From assembly GCF_021213805.1 (NCBI RefSeq), contig NZ_JAJQJI010000009.1:1-64000 (forward strand): a DNA stretch of 64,000 nucleotides, written 5' to 3'. Within the stretch, counting starts at the first letter, position 1. Each line of letters opens with the position of its first letter. This DNA comes from Mycobacterium sp. MYCO198283. Its GTDB lineage: Bacteria; Actinomycetota; Actinomycetes; Mycobacteriales; Mycobacteriaceae. The notes below the pieces were generated by a model. The model saw only the letters and a list, made by a program, of their open reading frames with translations. It did not search any database and was not told where the DNA came from. Shown here one piece after another: positions 38,590-47,057 of this stretch. The position numbers and the translations under genes were made by a program.

Positions 38590-39735
38590 GTGCCCAGCAC
38601 CTCGGTGAGCGCCGTCCAGCCTGCCGCCTTCCTGCGGACGACGCTTCCGCTGGACCTGTCCCAGCTGTCGGCGTTGGACAGCGGGCGCTACCACTCGGCG
38701 TGGCTGCCCGACCACATGGTCAGCTTCTGGCCCGACTCGATCTGGACGCCCGAGTTCACCGACCTGGCGACCGCATCGCCCTCGCCGCACCGCCACCTCG
38801 ACGCGCTGGCCGTCGCCGCCGCGGCCGCGGCACTGACCACCACCGTGCCCCTGGTGACCGCGGTGGTGGACACCGTGCGGCGGCATCCGGCGCTGCTGGC
38901 GCAGAGCGCGCTGACCATCGACCACGTGGCCCGCGGCCGGTTCATCCTCGGGCTCGGCAGCGGCGAGCGCGAGAACATCGTCCCCTACGGCTTCGACTTC
39001 GACCGCCCGGTCGCCCGGTTCGAGGAGGCGCTGCAGGTCATCGAGCTGCTCTGGTCGGCCGACAAGCCGGTCGACTTCGACGGCCGGTGCTACCGGCTGC
39101 GCGGGGCGCGGCTGGACACCGAACCGTTCGACGGCCGCCCGCCACCCATCTGGATCGGCGCGAGCGGCCCGCGGATGCTCGAGATCACCGGCCGCCACGC
39201 CGACGGCTGGTGGCCGGCCGGCGCGTGGACACCCGAGCACTACGCGGACATGCTGGCGACGGTGCGCCGGTCGGCGGAGCGCGCCGGACGCGACCCCATG
39301 GCGATCACGCCGGCCTACATCCAGGTGTGCCTGATCGCCGCGGACGACACGGCGCTGGCGGAGATCCTGAAGGCACCGCTGGTCAAGGCGTTCCTGCTGC
39401 AGGTGTCCGCGGCGACGTTGCGGCAGTTCGGGTTCGCCCATCCGATGGGCGACGACTGGCGGGGCTTCCACGACATCGACCCCGCGACGCTCACCCGCGA
39501 CCGGATCGTGGACTTCCTGTCGCGGGTCGAACCGGAGGCGATCCTCGCCGTCGTGCCGCACGGCACCCCGGCGGCGGTCGCCCGCCGCGTCCGGGAGTAC
39601 GTCGACGCCGGGCTGCGGGTGCCGAAGATCCTCGACTACAGCGCGATGGCCGGGCTGCGCCACGCCGCTGCCTCGGCGGCGAACGTCCGAGCGGCCGAGG
39701 ACGAGCTGCTGCGGCTGTGCGGAGGCGGGCAATGA
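38590..39735 (+). CDS. LLM-class F420-dependent oxidoreductase
   Basis: A 381-residue luciferase-like monooxygenase-family protein, larger than the one at 36618. Motifs: AWLPDHMVSFWP, LLAQSALTIDHVARGRFILGLGSGE, RFEEALQVIELLW and PPIWIGASGPRMLE. The fold suggests F420 or flavin binding in a TIM barrel. GTG 38590 is chosen from the -10 spacing. Its stop overlaps the start of the sulfotransferase (ATGA), the first coupling in a four-gene unit. Confidence 0.87.
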   Translation: MPSTSVSAVQPAAFLRTTLPLDLSQLSALDSGRYHSAWLPDHMVSFWPDSIWTPEFTDLATASPSPHRHLDALAVAAAAAALTTTVPLVTAVVDTVRRHPALLAQSALTIDHVARGRFILGLGSGERENIVPYGFDFDRPVARFEEALQVIELLWSADKPVDFDGRCYRLRGARLDTEPFDGRPPPIWIGASGPRMLEITGRHADGWWPAGAWTPEHYADMLATVRRSAERAGRDPMAITPAYIQVCLIAADDTALAEILKAPLVKAFLLQVSAATLRQFGFAHPMGDDWRGFHDIDPATLTRDRIVDFLSRVEPEAILAVVPHGTPAAVARRVREYVDAGLRVPKILDYSAMAGLRHAAASAANVRAAEDELLRLCGGGQ

Positions 39736-40901
39736 CCGACCGGCTCGACGCGGCCCAGCTGCTGGCGCGCGCCGAGGCGCTCACCGGGCTCTCCGAGTAC
39801 GGCGATCCCAGCCTGCCGCAACGCTTCTCGATCGCCGTCGACCACCTCAACGCCATCGGGCTCGACGACGCGGGCCGGCGCGCCGCCGAAAAGGTGTGCG
39901 TCGACCTGCTGACGTCGCGGCTGGAGTTCTTCGAGGACCGCAACCGCTATCCGGTGGCCGACGAGGTCATCGACCGGCCGATGTTCGCGACCGGCGAGCC
40001 ACGGTCGGGCACCACCCTGATGCACGCGCTGATGTCGGTGGACCCGGCCGCGCGGGCGCTGCGGTTCTGGGAGGTCATGTATCCCTCACCGCCACCGGGC
40101 CTTTCCGACGCCGACGACCCGCGCCGAGCCAAGGCGGACGACGACTGGCGCGAGATCAACGCGAGGCTGCCGAAGTGGCTGCACAGCCACCCCTACAACG
40201 ACATGCTGGGCAACGGGCTGCCCGAGGACGAACGCACCTGGGCCTTCGACTTCCGGGTCATGACGCCGACCGCGTGGTGGCGGGTTCCGATGCCGACGCT
40301 GGTCGGCGGCCTGCCCACCGATGCAGTTGCGCAGTACCGCATCCACCGCGCGATGCTGCAGCACTGCCAGTACGGCCGGCCGCGGAAGCACTGGGTGCTC
40401 AAGGGTTTCCACGGTTTCCGACTGCGGGAGCTGTTCGACGCCTACCCCGACGCGACGCTGGTCTGGCTGCACCGCGACCCGGTGCAGGTGGCGGCGTCGC
40501 GCACCATGATGATGGCCGACATCTCCGAAGGCATCGTCGGGCCGGTCGACCTGCACGCGGCGGCGAAACTCCACCTCGAGCTCACCCGCGCGAGCATCGC
40601 CAACACCATGAGCCACCCGATGGTCGATGATCCGCGGATCCTGCATGTCCGCTACACCGATTTCGTCGCCGATCCGGTGGGGACCGTCGCCGCCTATTAC
40701 GCGTTCAGCGGCCGGGCGCTGAGCAGCGAGGCGGCCGCGGCGATGCGGCACTATCTGGCGAACAACCGCGGCGACCGCTACGGCAAGTTCCGCTACTCGA
40801 CGTCGCTGCTCACCGACATCGGCGAGGACCTCGACGCGCTGCACGCCGAATTCCGACCGTTCCGTGAGCGTTTCGGCGTCGAGATCGAGAACCGTGACTG
40901 A
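39732..40901 (+). CDS. Sulfotransferase family protein
   Basis: A 389-residue PAPS-dependent sulfotransferase of the mycobacterial Stf type. The 5'-phosphosulfate loop is in FATGEPRSGTT (residues about 85-95). The 3'-phosphate-binding region is likely WLHRDPVQVAAS, followed by TMMM. It transfers sulfate to a hydroxyl group of a lipid, sugar or sterol-like acceptor. It is coupled to the LLM gene upstream (4-bp overlap) and to the isomerase downstream (8-bp overlap), so the three gene products likely act on one metabolite. Confidence 0.85.
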   Translation: MTDRLDAAQLLARAEALTGLSEYGDPSLPQRFSIAVDHLNAIGLDDAGRRAAEKVCVDLLTSRLEFFEDRNRYPVADEVIDRPMFATGEPRSGTTLMHALMSVDPAARALRFWEVMYPSPPPGLSDADDPRRAKADDDWREINARLPKWLHSHPYNDMLGNGLPEDERTWAFDFRVMTPTAWWRVPMPTLVGGLPTDAVAQYRIHRAMLQHCQYGRPRKHWVLKGFHGFRLRELFDAYPDATLVWLHRDPVQVAASRTMMMADISEGIVGPVDLHAAAKLHLELTRASIANTMSHPMVDDPRILHVRYTDFVADPVGTVAAYYAFSGRALSSEAAAAMRHYLANNRGDRYGKFRYSTSLLTDIGEDLDALHAEFRPFRERFGVEIENRD

Positions 40902-41706
40902 TCCGCGGCTCTCGGTGCACACCGTCGCGTTCCCGGACACGCCGTGGCCCGACCTCGTCGCGCACTGGCAGGACTTCGGGGTGCGGCGGCTCAGCCTCAT
41001 CGATCACCAGCTCGCCGAACCGGACCTGCCGGCGCTGGTCGCCGACGGATACGTCGTCCAGGCCGTCTGCCACGTCTTCGGTGGTGGCCGGCTGCCCGCC
41101 GACGACGCACAGCGCCGGGCGTCGCGCGACCGCCTGCGCCGGGTCGCCGATGCGGCCGCCGCGGTGGGCGCCGGCTGCGTGTACCTGCTGACCGGCGGCC
41201 GCGGCGAGATGTCCTGGGAGCAGGCCGCTTCCCGCTTCGCCGAGGTGCTTGCGCCGGGCGTTGAGCACGCCGCCGCGGCGGGCGTGCCGCTCGCGATCGA
41301 GAACGCGTCGGGCCTCTATGCCGACATCCACATCGCGCACACGCTGCGCGACACCGTGACGCTGGCCGAGTCCGCCGGCGTCGGGGTCTGCATCGACCTG
41401 TTCCACTGCTGGGCCGAGGCGGACCTCGCCGGCCTGCTGCGCCGGGCGCTGCCCCGGCTGGCGTTGATCCAGCTGTCGGACTACGTGCTCGGCGACCGCG
41501 CCCTGCCCGCTCGCGCGGTACCCGGTGACGGCGCCATCCCGATCGCGCCGTTCGTCGCCGACGCACTCGCCGCGGGCTACCGCGGCGGCTTCGACCTGGA
41601 GCTGATCGGCCCCCGCATCGACGCCGAGGGCGCGGCGGCGGCCGCCCGTCGCGCTTGCGACGTGACGACGGCGCTGCTGGAGGCGGTGGGCGATGGCGTT
41701 CGGTGA
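40894..41706 (+). CDS. Sugar phosphate isomerase/epimerase-like TIM-barrel protein
   Basis: A 270-residue protein of the AP-endonuclease-2/xylose-isomerase-like family. It shows metal-site style segments: VCHVFGGG, AIENASGLYADI, ICIDLFHCWAEA-like DLFHCW, LIQLSDY and FDLELIGPR. GTG 40894 (VTDPRLSVHTVAFP) is chosen over a longer reading because it overlaps the sulfotransferase stop by 8 bp and starts right at the first strand. The family includes isomerases and epimerases of sugars and inositols; the actual substrate is unknown. Confidence 0.8.
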   Translation: MTDPRLSVHTVAFPDTPWPDLVAHWQDFGVRRLSLIDHQLAEPDLPALVADGYVVQAVCHVFGGGRLPADDAQRRASRDRLRRVADAAAAVGAGCVYLLTGGRGEMSWEQAASRFAEVLAPGVEHAAAAGVPLAIENASGLYADIHIAHTLRDTVTLAESAGVGVCIDLFHCWAEADLAGLLRRALPRLALIQLSDYVLGDRALPARAVPGDGAIPIAPFVADALAAGYRGGFDLELIGPRIDAEGAAAAARRACDVTTALLEAVGDGVR

Positions 41707-42901
41707 CGGCCCCGACGACGCGGCGCTGCGCGCGGCGTGGACGCGGTTCTGCGACCGGCTCCGAGACGCCGGCGACCAGGCGTTCAAGGACGCCAACGAG
41801 CCGTCCGGCGCGCAGCGCGCCGACGCGTTCCGCTTCCTGACCCAGAATCTGGGGCAAGCGTTCGACCTCGCGCTGGAGACCCGGGATCCGCGGTATCCGC
41901 TGATCCACCCGTTCTGCACGCCGACCCGCAAGCTCGCCGGCGACAGCGCGGACTTCACCTATCAGCAGGCGTGGATCGACGGCACCTCGCGCTACCGGAT
42001 CACCGGCGACCGCGGCACCGCGCGGTTCTTCAACATCACCGTGCAGGGCGCCCGGCCCGAGGGCCCCGGCGTGCTCCACGAACCGTTCGGCGACATCCCG
42101 CAGGCCAACGTGTTCGGTCACCAGCTCGAGCAGGCCGCGGACGGGACGTTCGAGCTGTACGTCGGCGGCCGAGAGCGCGGGCCGAATTGGCTGCCGACCA
42201 CACCGGAGTCCCGAAAGCTGTTCATCCGGCAGGGGTTCGACAGCTGGCACGAACGGCCGGGCCGACTGCGCATCGAATGCGTGGACATGACCGCCCCGAA
42301 ACCGGTGCCCACCCCGGATACCCTGGTCGACGCGATGGCGTGGGCCGGCGAGTTCGTCACCGGGCTGATGAGCCAGTGGCCGGAGTTCCCGTTCACCTAC
42401 GGCGGGGTGGATGCGCTGCGGCCGAACGTCTTTCCGCACGCCATGACGACCGACGCCGACACCAAGCGCGGCCGGGCCGCCACCAACATGCACTGGGTGC
42501 TCGGCGCCGACGAGGCACTGATCGTCGAGTTCGACGCCCACGACGGGCTGTGGATGCTCACCAACATGGGCGTCTTCTTCACCAGCATGGACTACCTCTA
42601 CCGGCCGGTGAGCTACACACCCGCCCGCACCGCCGTCGACGGCGACGGCCGCATCCGGTTGGTGCTCGCCCACGACGATCCGGGCTGCGCGAATTGGCTT
42701 GACACCCAGGGCTTCACGCGCGGCAACCTCACCTACCGCCACATGCTCGAGGGATCGCCCGTGCCGCTCGGCACGCGGCTGGTGGCGCGCCGCGACCTCG
42801 CCGACGCACTGCCCCCGGACACCGCGACCGTCCTGCCCGAGGAGCGCACCGCGCAGCTGTGGGAGCGGTTCCGGGCGGTGCGCGAGCGGTTCTCTGTTTA
42901 G
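41693..42901 (+). CDS. DUF1214 domain-containing protein
   Basis: A 402-residue protein with the DUF1214 signature in its C-terminal half, for example RNVFPHAMTT-like PNVFPHAMTT, LGADEALIVEFD, WMLTNMGVFFTSMDYLY and RIRLVLAHDDPG. No signal peptide is seen. DUF1214 proteins are common in mycobacteria and have no established reaction. It overlaps the isomerase gene by 14 bp and closes the coupled LLM-sulfotransferase-isomerase unit, so the context suggests a role in the same unknown pathway. Confidence 0.82.
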   Translation: MAFGDGPDDAALRAAWTRFCDRLRDAGDQAFKDANEPSGAQRADAFRFLTQNLGQAFDLALETRDPRYPLIHPFCTPTRKLAGDSADFTYQQAWIDGTSRYRITGDRGTARFFNITVQGARPEGPGVLHEPFGDIPQANVFGHQLEQAADGTFELYVGGRERGPNWLPTTPESRKLFIRQGFDSWHERPGRLRIECVDMTAPKPVPTPDTLVDAMAWAGEFVTGLMSQWPEFPFTYGGVDALRPNVFPHAMTTDADTKRGRAATNMHWVLGADEALIVEFDAHDGLWMLTNMGVFFTSMDYLYRPVSYTPARTAVDGDGRIRLVLAHDDPGCANWLDTQGFTRGNLTYRHMLEGSPVPLGTRLVARRDLADALPPDTATVLPEERTAQLWERFRAVRERFSV

Positions 42902-42910
42902 CTGTCCGAC

Positions 42911-43531
42911 ATGACGACCGTCCGGATCCTGGCCCGCGAGGAGCGAGCGGAGTTTGCCGATCTGCTGGCCGCGCTGACACCGCAGCAGTGGGATGCCGCG
43001 AGTCTGTGCCAAGGCTGGACGGTGCGGGACGTGGCCGCGCACACGATCGCCTACCTCGATCAGTCCAAAACCCGCTTGGTGATCGACATGCTTCGCCACC
43101 GTTGGGACGTCGACCGCCTCAACGCCGCTGCGCTGGAGAGGTTCGCCGGCCGGACATCGGAGCTCCTCGTCCGCCTGATGCGTGATGGCATGGAACCGGC
43201 TGGAGCGGGCGCCCTCTACGGCGGCCGCGTGGCGCTCATCGAGTGTCTCGTCCACCAGCAGGATATTCGCCGGCCCCTCGGATGTTCGCGGACCATTCCA
43301 CCCGACAGGCTTCGGGCCGCGATGAACTACGCCCGGATCAGCCCGGTGATCGGCGGCGCGCGGCGGACTCGCGGGGTGCGGTTGGCCGCCACGGACATGG
43401 ATTGGTCGGCCGGCCGGGGTCCGGAAGTGCGGGGAAAAGCTGAGGCGCTGCTGCTGACGATGACCGGGAGGCTCTCGACGGTCGTCGGCGAACTGGCGGG
43501 AGACGGACTGCAACACCTTCGGAAACGGTGA
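42911..43531 (+). CDS. Maleylpyruvate-isomerase-N / DinB-like family protein
   Basis: A 206-residue four-helix-bundle protein of the mycothiol-dependent maleylpyruvate isomerase N-terminal (DinB_2) class. Motifs: FADLLAALTPQQWDAASLCQGWTVRDVAAHTIAY, with the family CxGWTVRDVxAH signature, and LVHQQDIRRPLG. The two His residues (AAHT, VHQQD) fit a metal site. It starts 9 bp after the DUF1214 gene and may be in the same transcript. Many members are mycothiol S-transferases; the specific role is unknown. Confidence 0.82.
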   Translation: MTTVRILAREERAEFADLLAALTPQQWDAASLCQGWTVRDVAAHTIAYLDQSKTRLVIDMLRHRWDVDRLNAAALERFAGRTSELLVRLMRDGMEPAGAGALYGGRVALIECLVHQQDIRRPLGCSRTIPPDRLRAAMNYARISPVIGGARRTRGVRLAATDMDWSAGRGPEVRGKAEALLLTMTGRLSTVVGELAGDGLQHLRKR

Positions 43532-43582
43532 GCACCGCGGCCGACTCCCGCGTATGACTCAGAACTCAACGGCACCAGGCAG

Positions 43583-43909
43583 TTACGATTCAGAAACCGC
43601 GAAAGCGATGGCGCCCACCAGCGCCAACCCCAGCAGGCCGACGAACGGCCACACCAGCACGAGCCGCCCTTTCGTAGCCACCATGGCGGCCGCGACGGCG
43701 ACCAGGACGACGACGATCCCGACGACGAGCGTGGTGATCGCCGCCTGCGGGTGGTAGCGCGCGTCGCAGGCGGCGTCGTGACAGCCGTCAGTCGACATGC
43801 CGAACACCAGGCCGCCGCCGATGAACTCGTAAAGCCCGACCGGCCACAGCAACGCGTACAGCAACCAGGCGAAGAAATTGGTCTTGCCGATCCGCTGCCC
43901 CGACGTCAT
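43583..43909 (-). CDS. Small integral membrane protein
   Basis: A 108-residue protein with three predicted membrane helices (about 12-37, 58-80 and 84-104) and a short loop containing two Cys residues (DGCHDAACDARYH). ATG 43909 (MTSGQRIGKTNFF) is chosen because the upstream extension in this frame is Gly/Arg-rich and not membrane-like. The family is not recognised. It is convergent with the DinB-like gene with a 51-bp gap in which I see no terminator hairpin. Confidence 0.65.
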   Translation of the reverse strand: MTSGQRIGKTNFFAWLLYALLWPVGLYEFIGGGLVFGMSTDGCHDAACDARYHPQAAITTLVVGIVVVLVAVAAAMVATKGRLVLVWPFVGLLGLALVGAIAFAVSES

Positions 43910-44067
43910 GAGAGTCGACGGTAGCGTCCGCGACCACCACCGAGCGACGGTTGAGCCGACGAGGACCGCACCGGGTGAACCACCGCTCGGACCACCGCGC
44001 CGACGGCGACCGCTGTCCCCGGTATCCGATCCCGTGCCGCCGAGCCCCGAGTGTCGAACAACCGCCG

Positions 44068-45495
44068 TCACGTCGCCGTCGTGACGGTCGGCTCACGGCT
44101 GGGTGTGCCGCTTGGCATGATGAGGCCGCAGGCCAGGGCGCCGGTGGCGAGGATGGCACTGGCGCCCCAGAACGCGACGGTGTAGCTGTGGATGACGCCG
44201 TCGGTGCCGGCCGCGTGACGCGCGAGTGCGGAAGCGGCGATCGAGTTCAGGAGTGCGGTACCCATGGACCCGCCGAGCTGCTGGGCGACGTTCATCGTGG
44301 CCGAGGCGATACCGGCGTCCCGCGATTCGATTCCGGTGGTGCCCGCGTTCATCGCAGGGGCGATGATGGCGCCGATGCCGACACCGAGAAGCATCAGGGG
44401 AACGAGAAGGTCTGCACTGTAGGTGCTTTCGGCGCTGATACGGGTGAGGCACACCATCGCACCGGCGGCGGTGAGCATGCCCAGGACGACGGTGGCCCGC
44501 GCGCCGATGCGGGGGTAGAGCGCTGTGGTGCACACACCTCCGGTGATCACGAGGGTGGCCACCATCGGCAGGAACACGAACCCGGTGGTGATGGGCGAAT
44601 AGTGCAGGGTCTCCTGGCAGAAGTAGTTCAGGAGGAAGAACGTGCCGAACAGGCCGATGCCGCCGATGAAGATGGCGAGGTTGGCGCCGCCACGGGTGCG
44701 GTCGACGACGACATGTGGTGGCAACAGCGGATGGGCGGCGCGGGTCTGCCGCCACGCGAACAGCGCGATCAGGGTCGCGCCGCCCGCCAGGAAGCCCCAG
44801 CTGTTCGGCGCTGTCCAGGAGTGTGACTCGGTATGGGCGAGGCCGTAGCCGATGGCGAACAGCCCCGCCGCGGCGATGCCCGTGTCGGGCAGGTCGACGC
44901 CGGGTCGGTGGAGGGGTTTGGGTGGGCGCGCGATCAGGGCGGCGGTGCCGGTGAGTGCCATGAGGCTGATGGCGACGTTGACGAACAAGGTCGAGCGCCA
45001 GCCGAAGTAGTTGGTGAGCACGCCGCCGAGCAGCATGCCGATGGCCGCTCCGGATCCCGATACACCACCGAACACGGCGAACGCGGTCGCCCGCTCCGTG
45101 GGACGGGTGAAGGTTGTCGACAGCAGCGCGAGTGCGGCCGGGGCGATCATCGCCGCGGCCACGCCCTGGGCGGCGCGCTCAGCGACGAGCACCGCGAACC
45201 CCGGCGCGGCACCTCCCAGTGCCGACGCCCCGGCGAAGACGGACAGGCCGATCAGCAGCATCGCTCGGCGCCCGATGAGGTCGCCGACCCGGCCGAAAGG
45301 CAGCAGCAGGGCGCCGAAGGCCAATGAGTAGGCCGTGACGATCCACTGCCGGTCACCGACGGAAAAGCCGAGGTCGTGCTGCGCGTCGGGCAGTGCGATG
45401 GTGACGATCGTGACGTCGACCACGTCGAGCAGCTGAGCCAGGCAGATGACGCCCAGGATCCACCAGCGGCGCGCGGCGCGCTCCTTCTCAGCCAT
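44068..45495 (-). CDS. MFS drug-efflux transporter, DHA2 type
   Basis: A 475-residue major facilitator permease with about 14 hydrophobic segments. Motif A is in GRVGDLIGRRAML and motif C-like sequence in GGVSGSGAAIGMLLGGVL. The N-terminal LLDVVDVTIVTIALP is typical of the DHA2 multidrug class driven by proton exchange. ATG 45495 overlaps the upstream SDR stop by 8 bp. With the SDR and the divergent TetR gene it forms a regulated modification-and-efflux module. Confidence 0.9.
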   Translation of the reverse strand: MAEKERAARRWWILGVICLAQLLDVVDVTIVTIALPDAQHDLGFSVGDRQWIVTAYSLAFGALLLPFGRVGDLIGRRAMLLIGLSVFAGASALGGAAPGFAVLVAERAAQGVAAAMIAPAALALLSTTFTRPTERATAFAVFGGVSGSGAAIGMLLGGVLTNYFGWRSTLFVNVAISLMALTGTAALIARPPKPLHRPGVDLPDTGIAAAGLFAIGYGLAHTESHSWTAPNSWGFLAGGATLIALFAWRQTRAAHPLLPPHVVVDRTRGGANLAIFIGGIGLFGTFFLLNYFCQETLHYSPITTGFVFLPMVATLVITGGVCTTALYPRIGARATVVLGMLTAAGAMVCLTRISAESTYSADLLVPLMLLGVGIGAIIAPAMNAGTTGIESRDAGIASATMNVAQQLGGSMGTALLNSIAASALARHAAGTDGVIHSYTVAFWGASAILATGALACGLIMPSGTPSREPTVTTAT

Positions 45496-46228
45496 GGTGT
45501 TCCAGAAGGGGCCGCCGGTCGCGAAACAGCTGTCCGGATGGTCCGCCGGCGCCCAGCGTGGCAGCCCAGACGACGCCGCGGGCGCTCTCGGCCGCGGGCC
45601 GGTCGGCGTCGCCGCCGCGTTCGGGATGGGTGGCGGTCTCACCGGGGTCGACGGCGTTGACCAGGATCGGGGTGTCGGCGAAAGCACGGGACAGGGCAAC
45701 GGTCAACGCGTTGAGCAGGTGTTTGGCCATCGAATAGGCCGGCGCCCGGAGGCTGGCCCCCAGATCCAGTCCGGTCGCGAGCTGCAGCGCAGAAACACTG
45801 GACACATTGACGATCCGGGCCGCGGGCGCGGCGGCCAGCAACGGCTGCAGCGCCTGCACCAGCGCCCACGGGCCGATCACGTCGACCTCCAGCGCGCAGC
45901 GCACGACATCGAGGTCGGCGTCCAGCGCGGAAAGCGTTGCGAAGTCCGGCATGACGCTCGCGTTGTTGATCAACGCGTCGAGTCGGTCGAAGCTCGCAGT
46001 GAGATAGCCGGCGGCCTCGCGGATGCCGGCGTGATCGGCCAGATCCAGGGCCAGCGCTTCGGCGCTGTACCCGTCTTGGCGCAACCGTTGAGCCAACGGT
46101 TCCGCGCGGGCGGCGTCGCGGGCCGTCAGCACGACGTGATAACCCAGTTCGGCGAGCTGGCCCGCCACGGCGAAACCGAGCCCGAGCGGACGGCTCGCGC
46201 CGGTGATCACAGCAACCTTCCCAGCCAA
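45488..46228 (-). CDS. SDR family oxidoreductase
   Basis: A 246-residue SDR with TGASRPLG near residue 9, NNAS near 89, catalytic Ser in NVSSVSA and YSMAK near 167. The active site spacing is slightly enlarged by an insertion (LQLATGLDLGASLRAPA) before the Tyr, as in carbonyl-reductase-like SDRs. It is coupled to the MFS exporter downstream. The two palindromic operators upstream imply control by the divergent TetR protein. Confidence 0.87.
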   Translation of the reverse strand: MAGKVAVITGASRPLGLGFAVAGQLAELGYHVVLTARDAARAEPLAQRLRQDGYSAEALALDLADHAGIREAAGYLTASFDRLDALINNASVMPDFATLSALDADLDVVRCALEVDVIGPWALVQALQPLLAAAPAARIVNVSSVSALQLATGLDLGASLRAPAYSMAKHLLNALTVALSRAFADTPILVNAVDPGETATHPERGGDADRPAAESARGVVWAATLGAGGPSGQLFRDRRPLLEHHG

Positions 46229-46249
46229 TGCACAACTCCCCGCTACGTC

Positions 46250-46266
46250 GACGAACTTAGTTCGTC
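46250..46266. promoter_or_regulatory. TetR operator 1
   Basis: A 17-bp perfect palindrome GACGAACT-T-AGTTCGTC, 22 bp upstream of the SDR start. Confidence 0.75.
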
Positions 46267-46287
46267 CTGTCTCAGCCGGTTGTACGC

Positions 46288-46304
46288 GACGAACTAAGTT
46301 CGTG
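46288..46304. promoter_or_regulatory. TetR operator 2
   Basis: Second copy GACGAACT-A-AGTTCGTG, one mismatch in symmetry, centred 38 bp from operator 1 and 19 bp upstream of the tetR start. Two sites between divergent genes indicate autoregulation plus control of the SDR-MFS operon. Confidence 0.75.
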
Positions 46305-46322
46305 TCAAGCTAGTCTGGCGGA

Positions 46323-47057
46323 ATGCCATCCCGCGGCAGGGCGGCCGATGCCGCCGCGCCTCGAAAGCCGCCGATCACCCGCGAGCGGATCACCGCTGCC
46401 GCTCTGCAGGTCGTCGGCAGTCAGGGTTATGACGCCTTGACGATCCGGCGGGTCGCCGGCGTGCTCGACACCGGCCCGTCGTCGCTGTATGCCCACATCT
46501 CCACCAAGGCCGACCTCGACGACCTGCTGATCGGCCACCTGTGTTCCCGGCTGACACTGCCCGCACCCGATCCGGCACGCTGGCGTGAACAGATCCGCGA
46601 TGTGTGCGCGCAGCTCAGGGATCAGTATCTGGCCTACCCGGGCATCTCACGCGCCGCACTGGCGTTGGTGCCCGGCAACACCCACACCGCTCGGGTCAGC
46701 GAGACGATGCTCGGCATCCTGCTCGCCGGCGGAATCGGGCCGCAGGTGGCAGCATGGACGATCGACGCGCTGACGCTCTACGTCGCCGGCTACGCGCTGG
46801 AACGTTCCATGGTCCGCCAGCGTCAAGAAGACCCCGACGCCCCGTGGGTGGTGAGCCGCGCCGACCTCGTCGGCCGGCTGAAGGCGCTGCCCGAGAACGA
46901 CTTTCCCCACACGCGCCGCTACGCCGAGGAACTCACGTCCGGGGTCGGACACGAACGCTTCGACTTCACCATCGGATTGATCGTCGACAACCTCGTTCCG
47001 CCGGCGACCGACCTAGGGCAGCAGGATGCGCAGCCGCTCCCAACCGCGCACCGTTGA
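46323..47057 (+). CDS. TetR family transcriptional regulator of the SDR-MFS pair
   Basis: A 244-residue TetR regulator. The HTH spans residues about 20-66 (ITAAALQVVGSQGYDALTIRR, then LDTGPSSLYAHI in the recognition helix). The larger C-terminal domain resembles the TetR_C class seen in drug-responsive repressors. The gene is divergent from the SDR-MFS operon, with two matching 17-bp operators in between, so it probably represses the exporter until a ligand binds. Its 3' end overlaps the convergent P450 gene by 45 bp. Confidence 0.88.
   Translation: MPSRGRAADAAAPRKPPITRERITAAALQVVGSQGYDALTIRRVAGVLDTGPSSLYAHISTKADLDDLLIGHLCSRLTLPAPDPARWREQIRDVCAQLRDQYLAYPGISRAALALVPGNTHTARVSETMLGILLAGGIGPQVAAWTIDALTLYVAGYALERSMVRQRQEDPDAPWVVSRADLVGRLKALPENDFPHTRRYAEELTSGVGHERFDFTIGLIVDNLVPPATDLGQQDAQPLPTAHR

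Noticed and set aside
45639..46235. Second minus-strand frame overlapping the SDR (198 codons)
   Set aside because: Arg-rich translation in another frame of a clear SDR; no family match.
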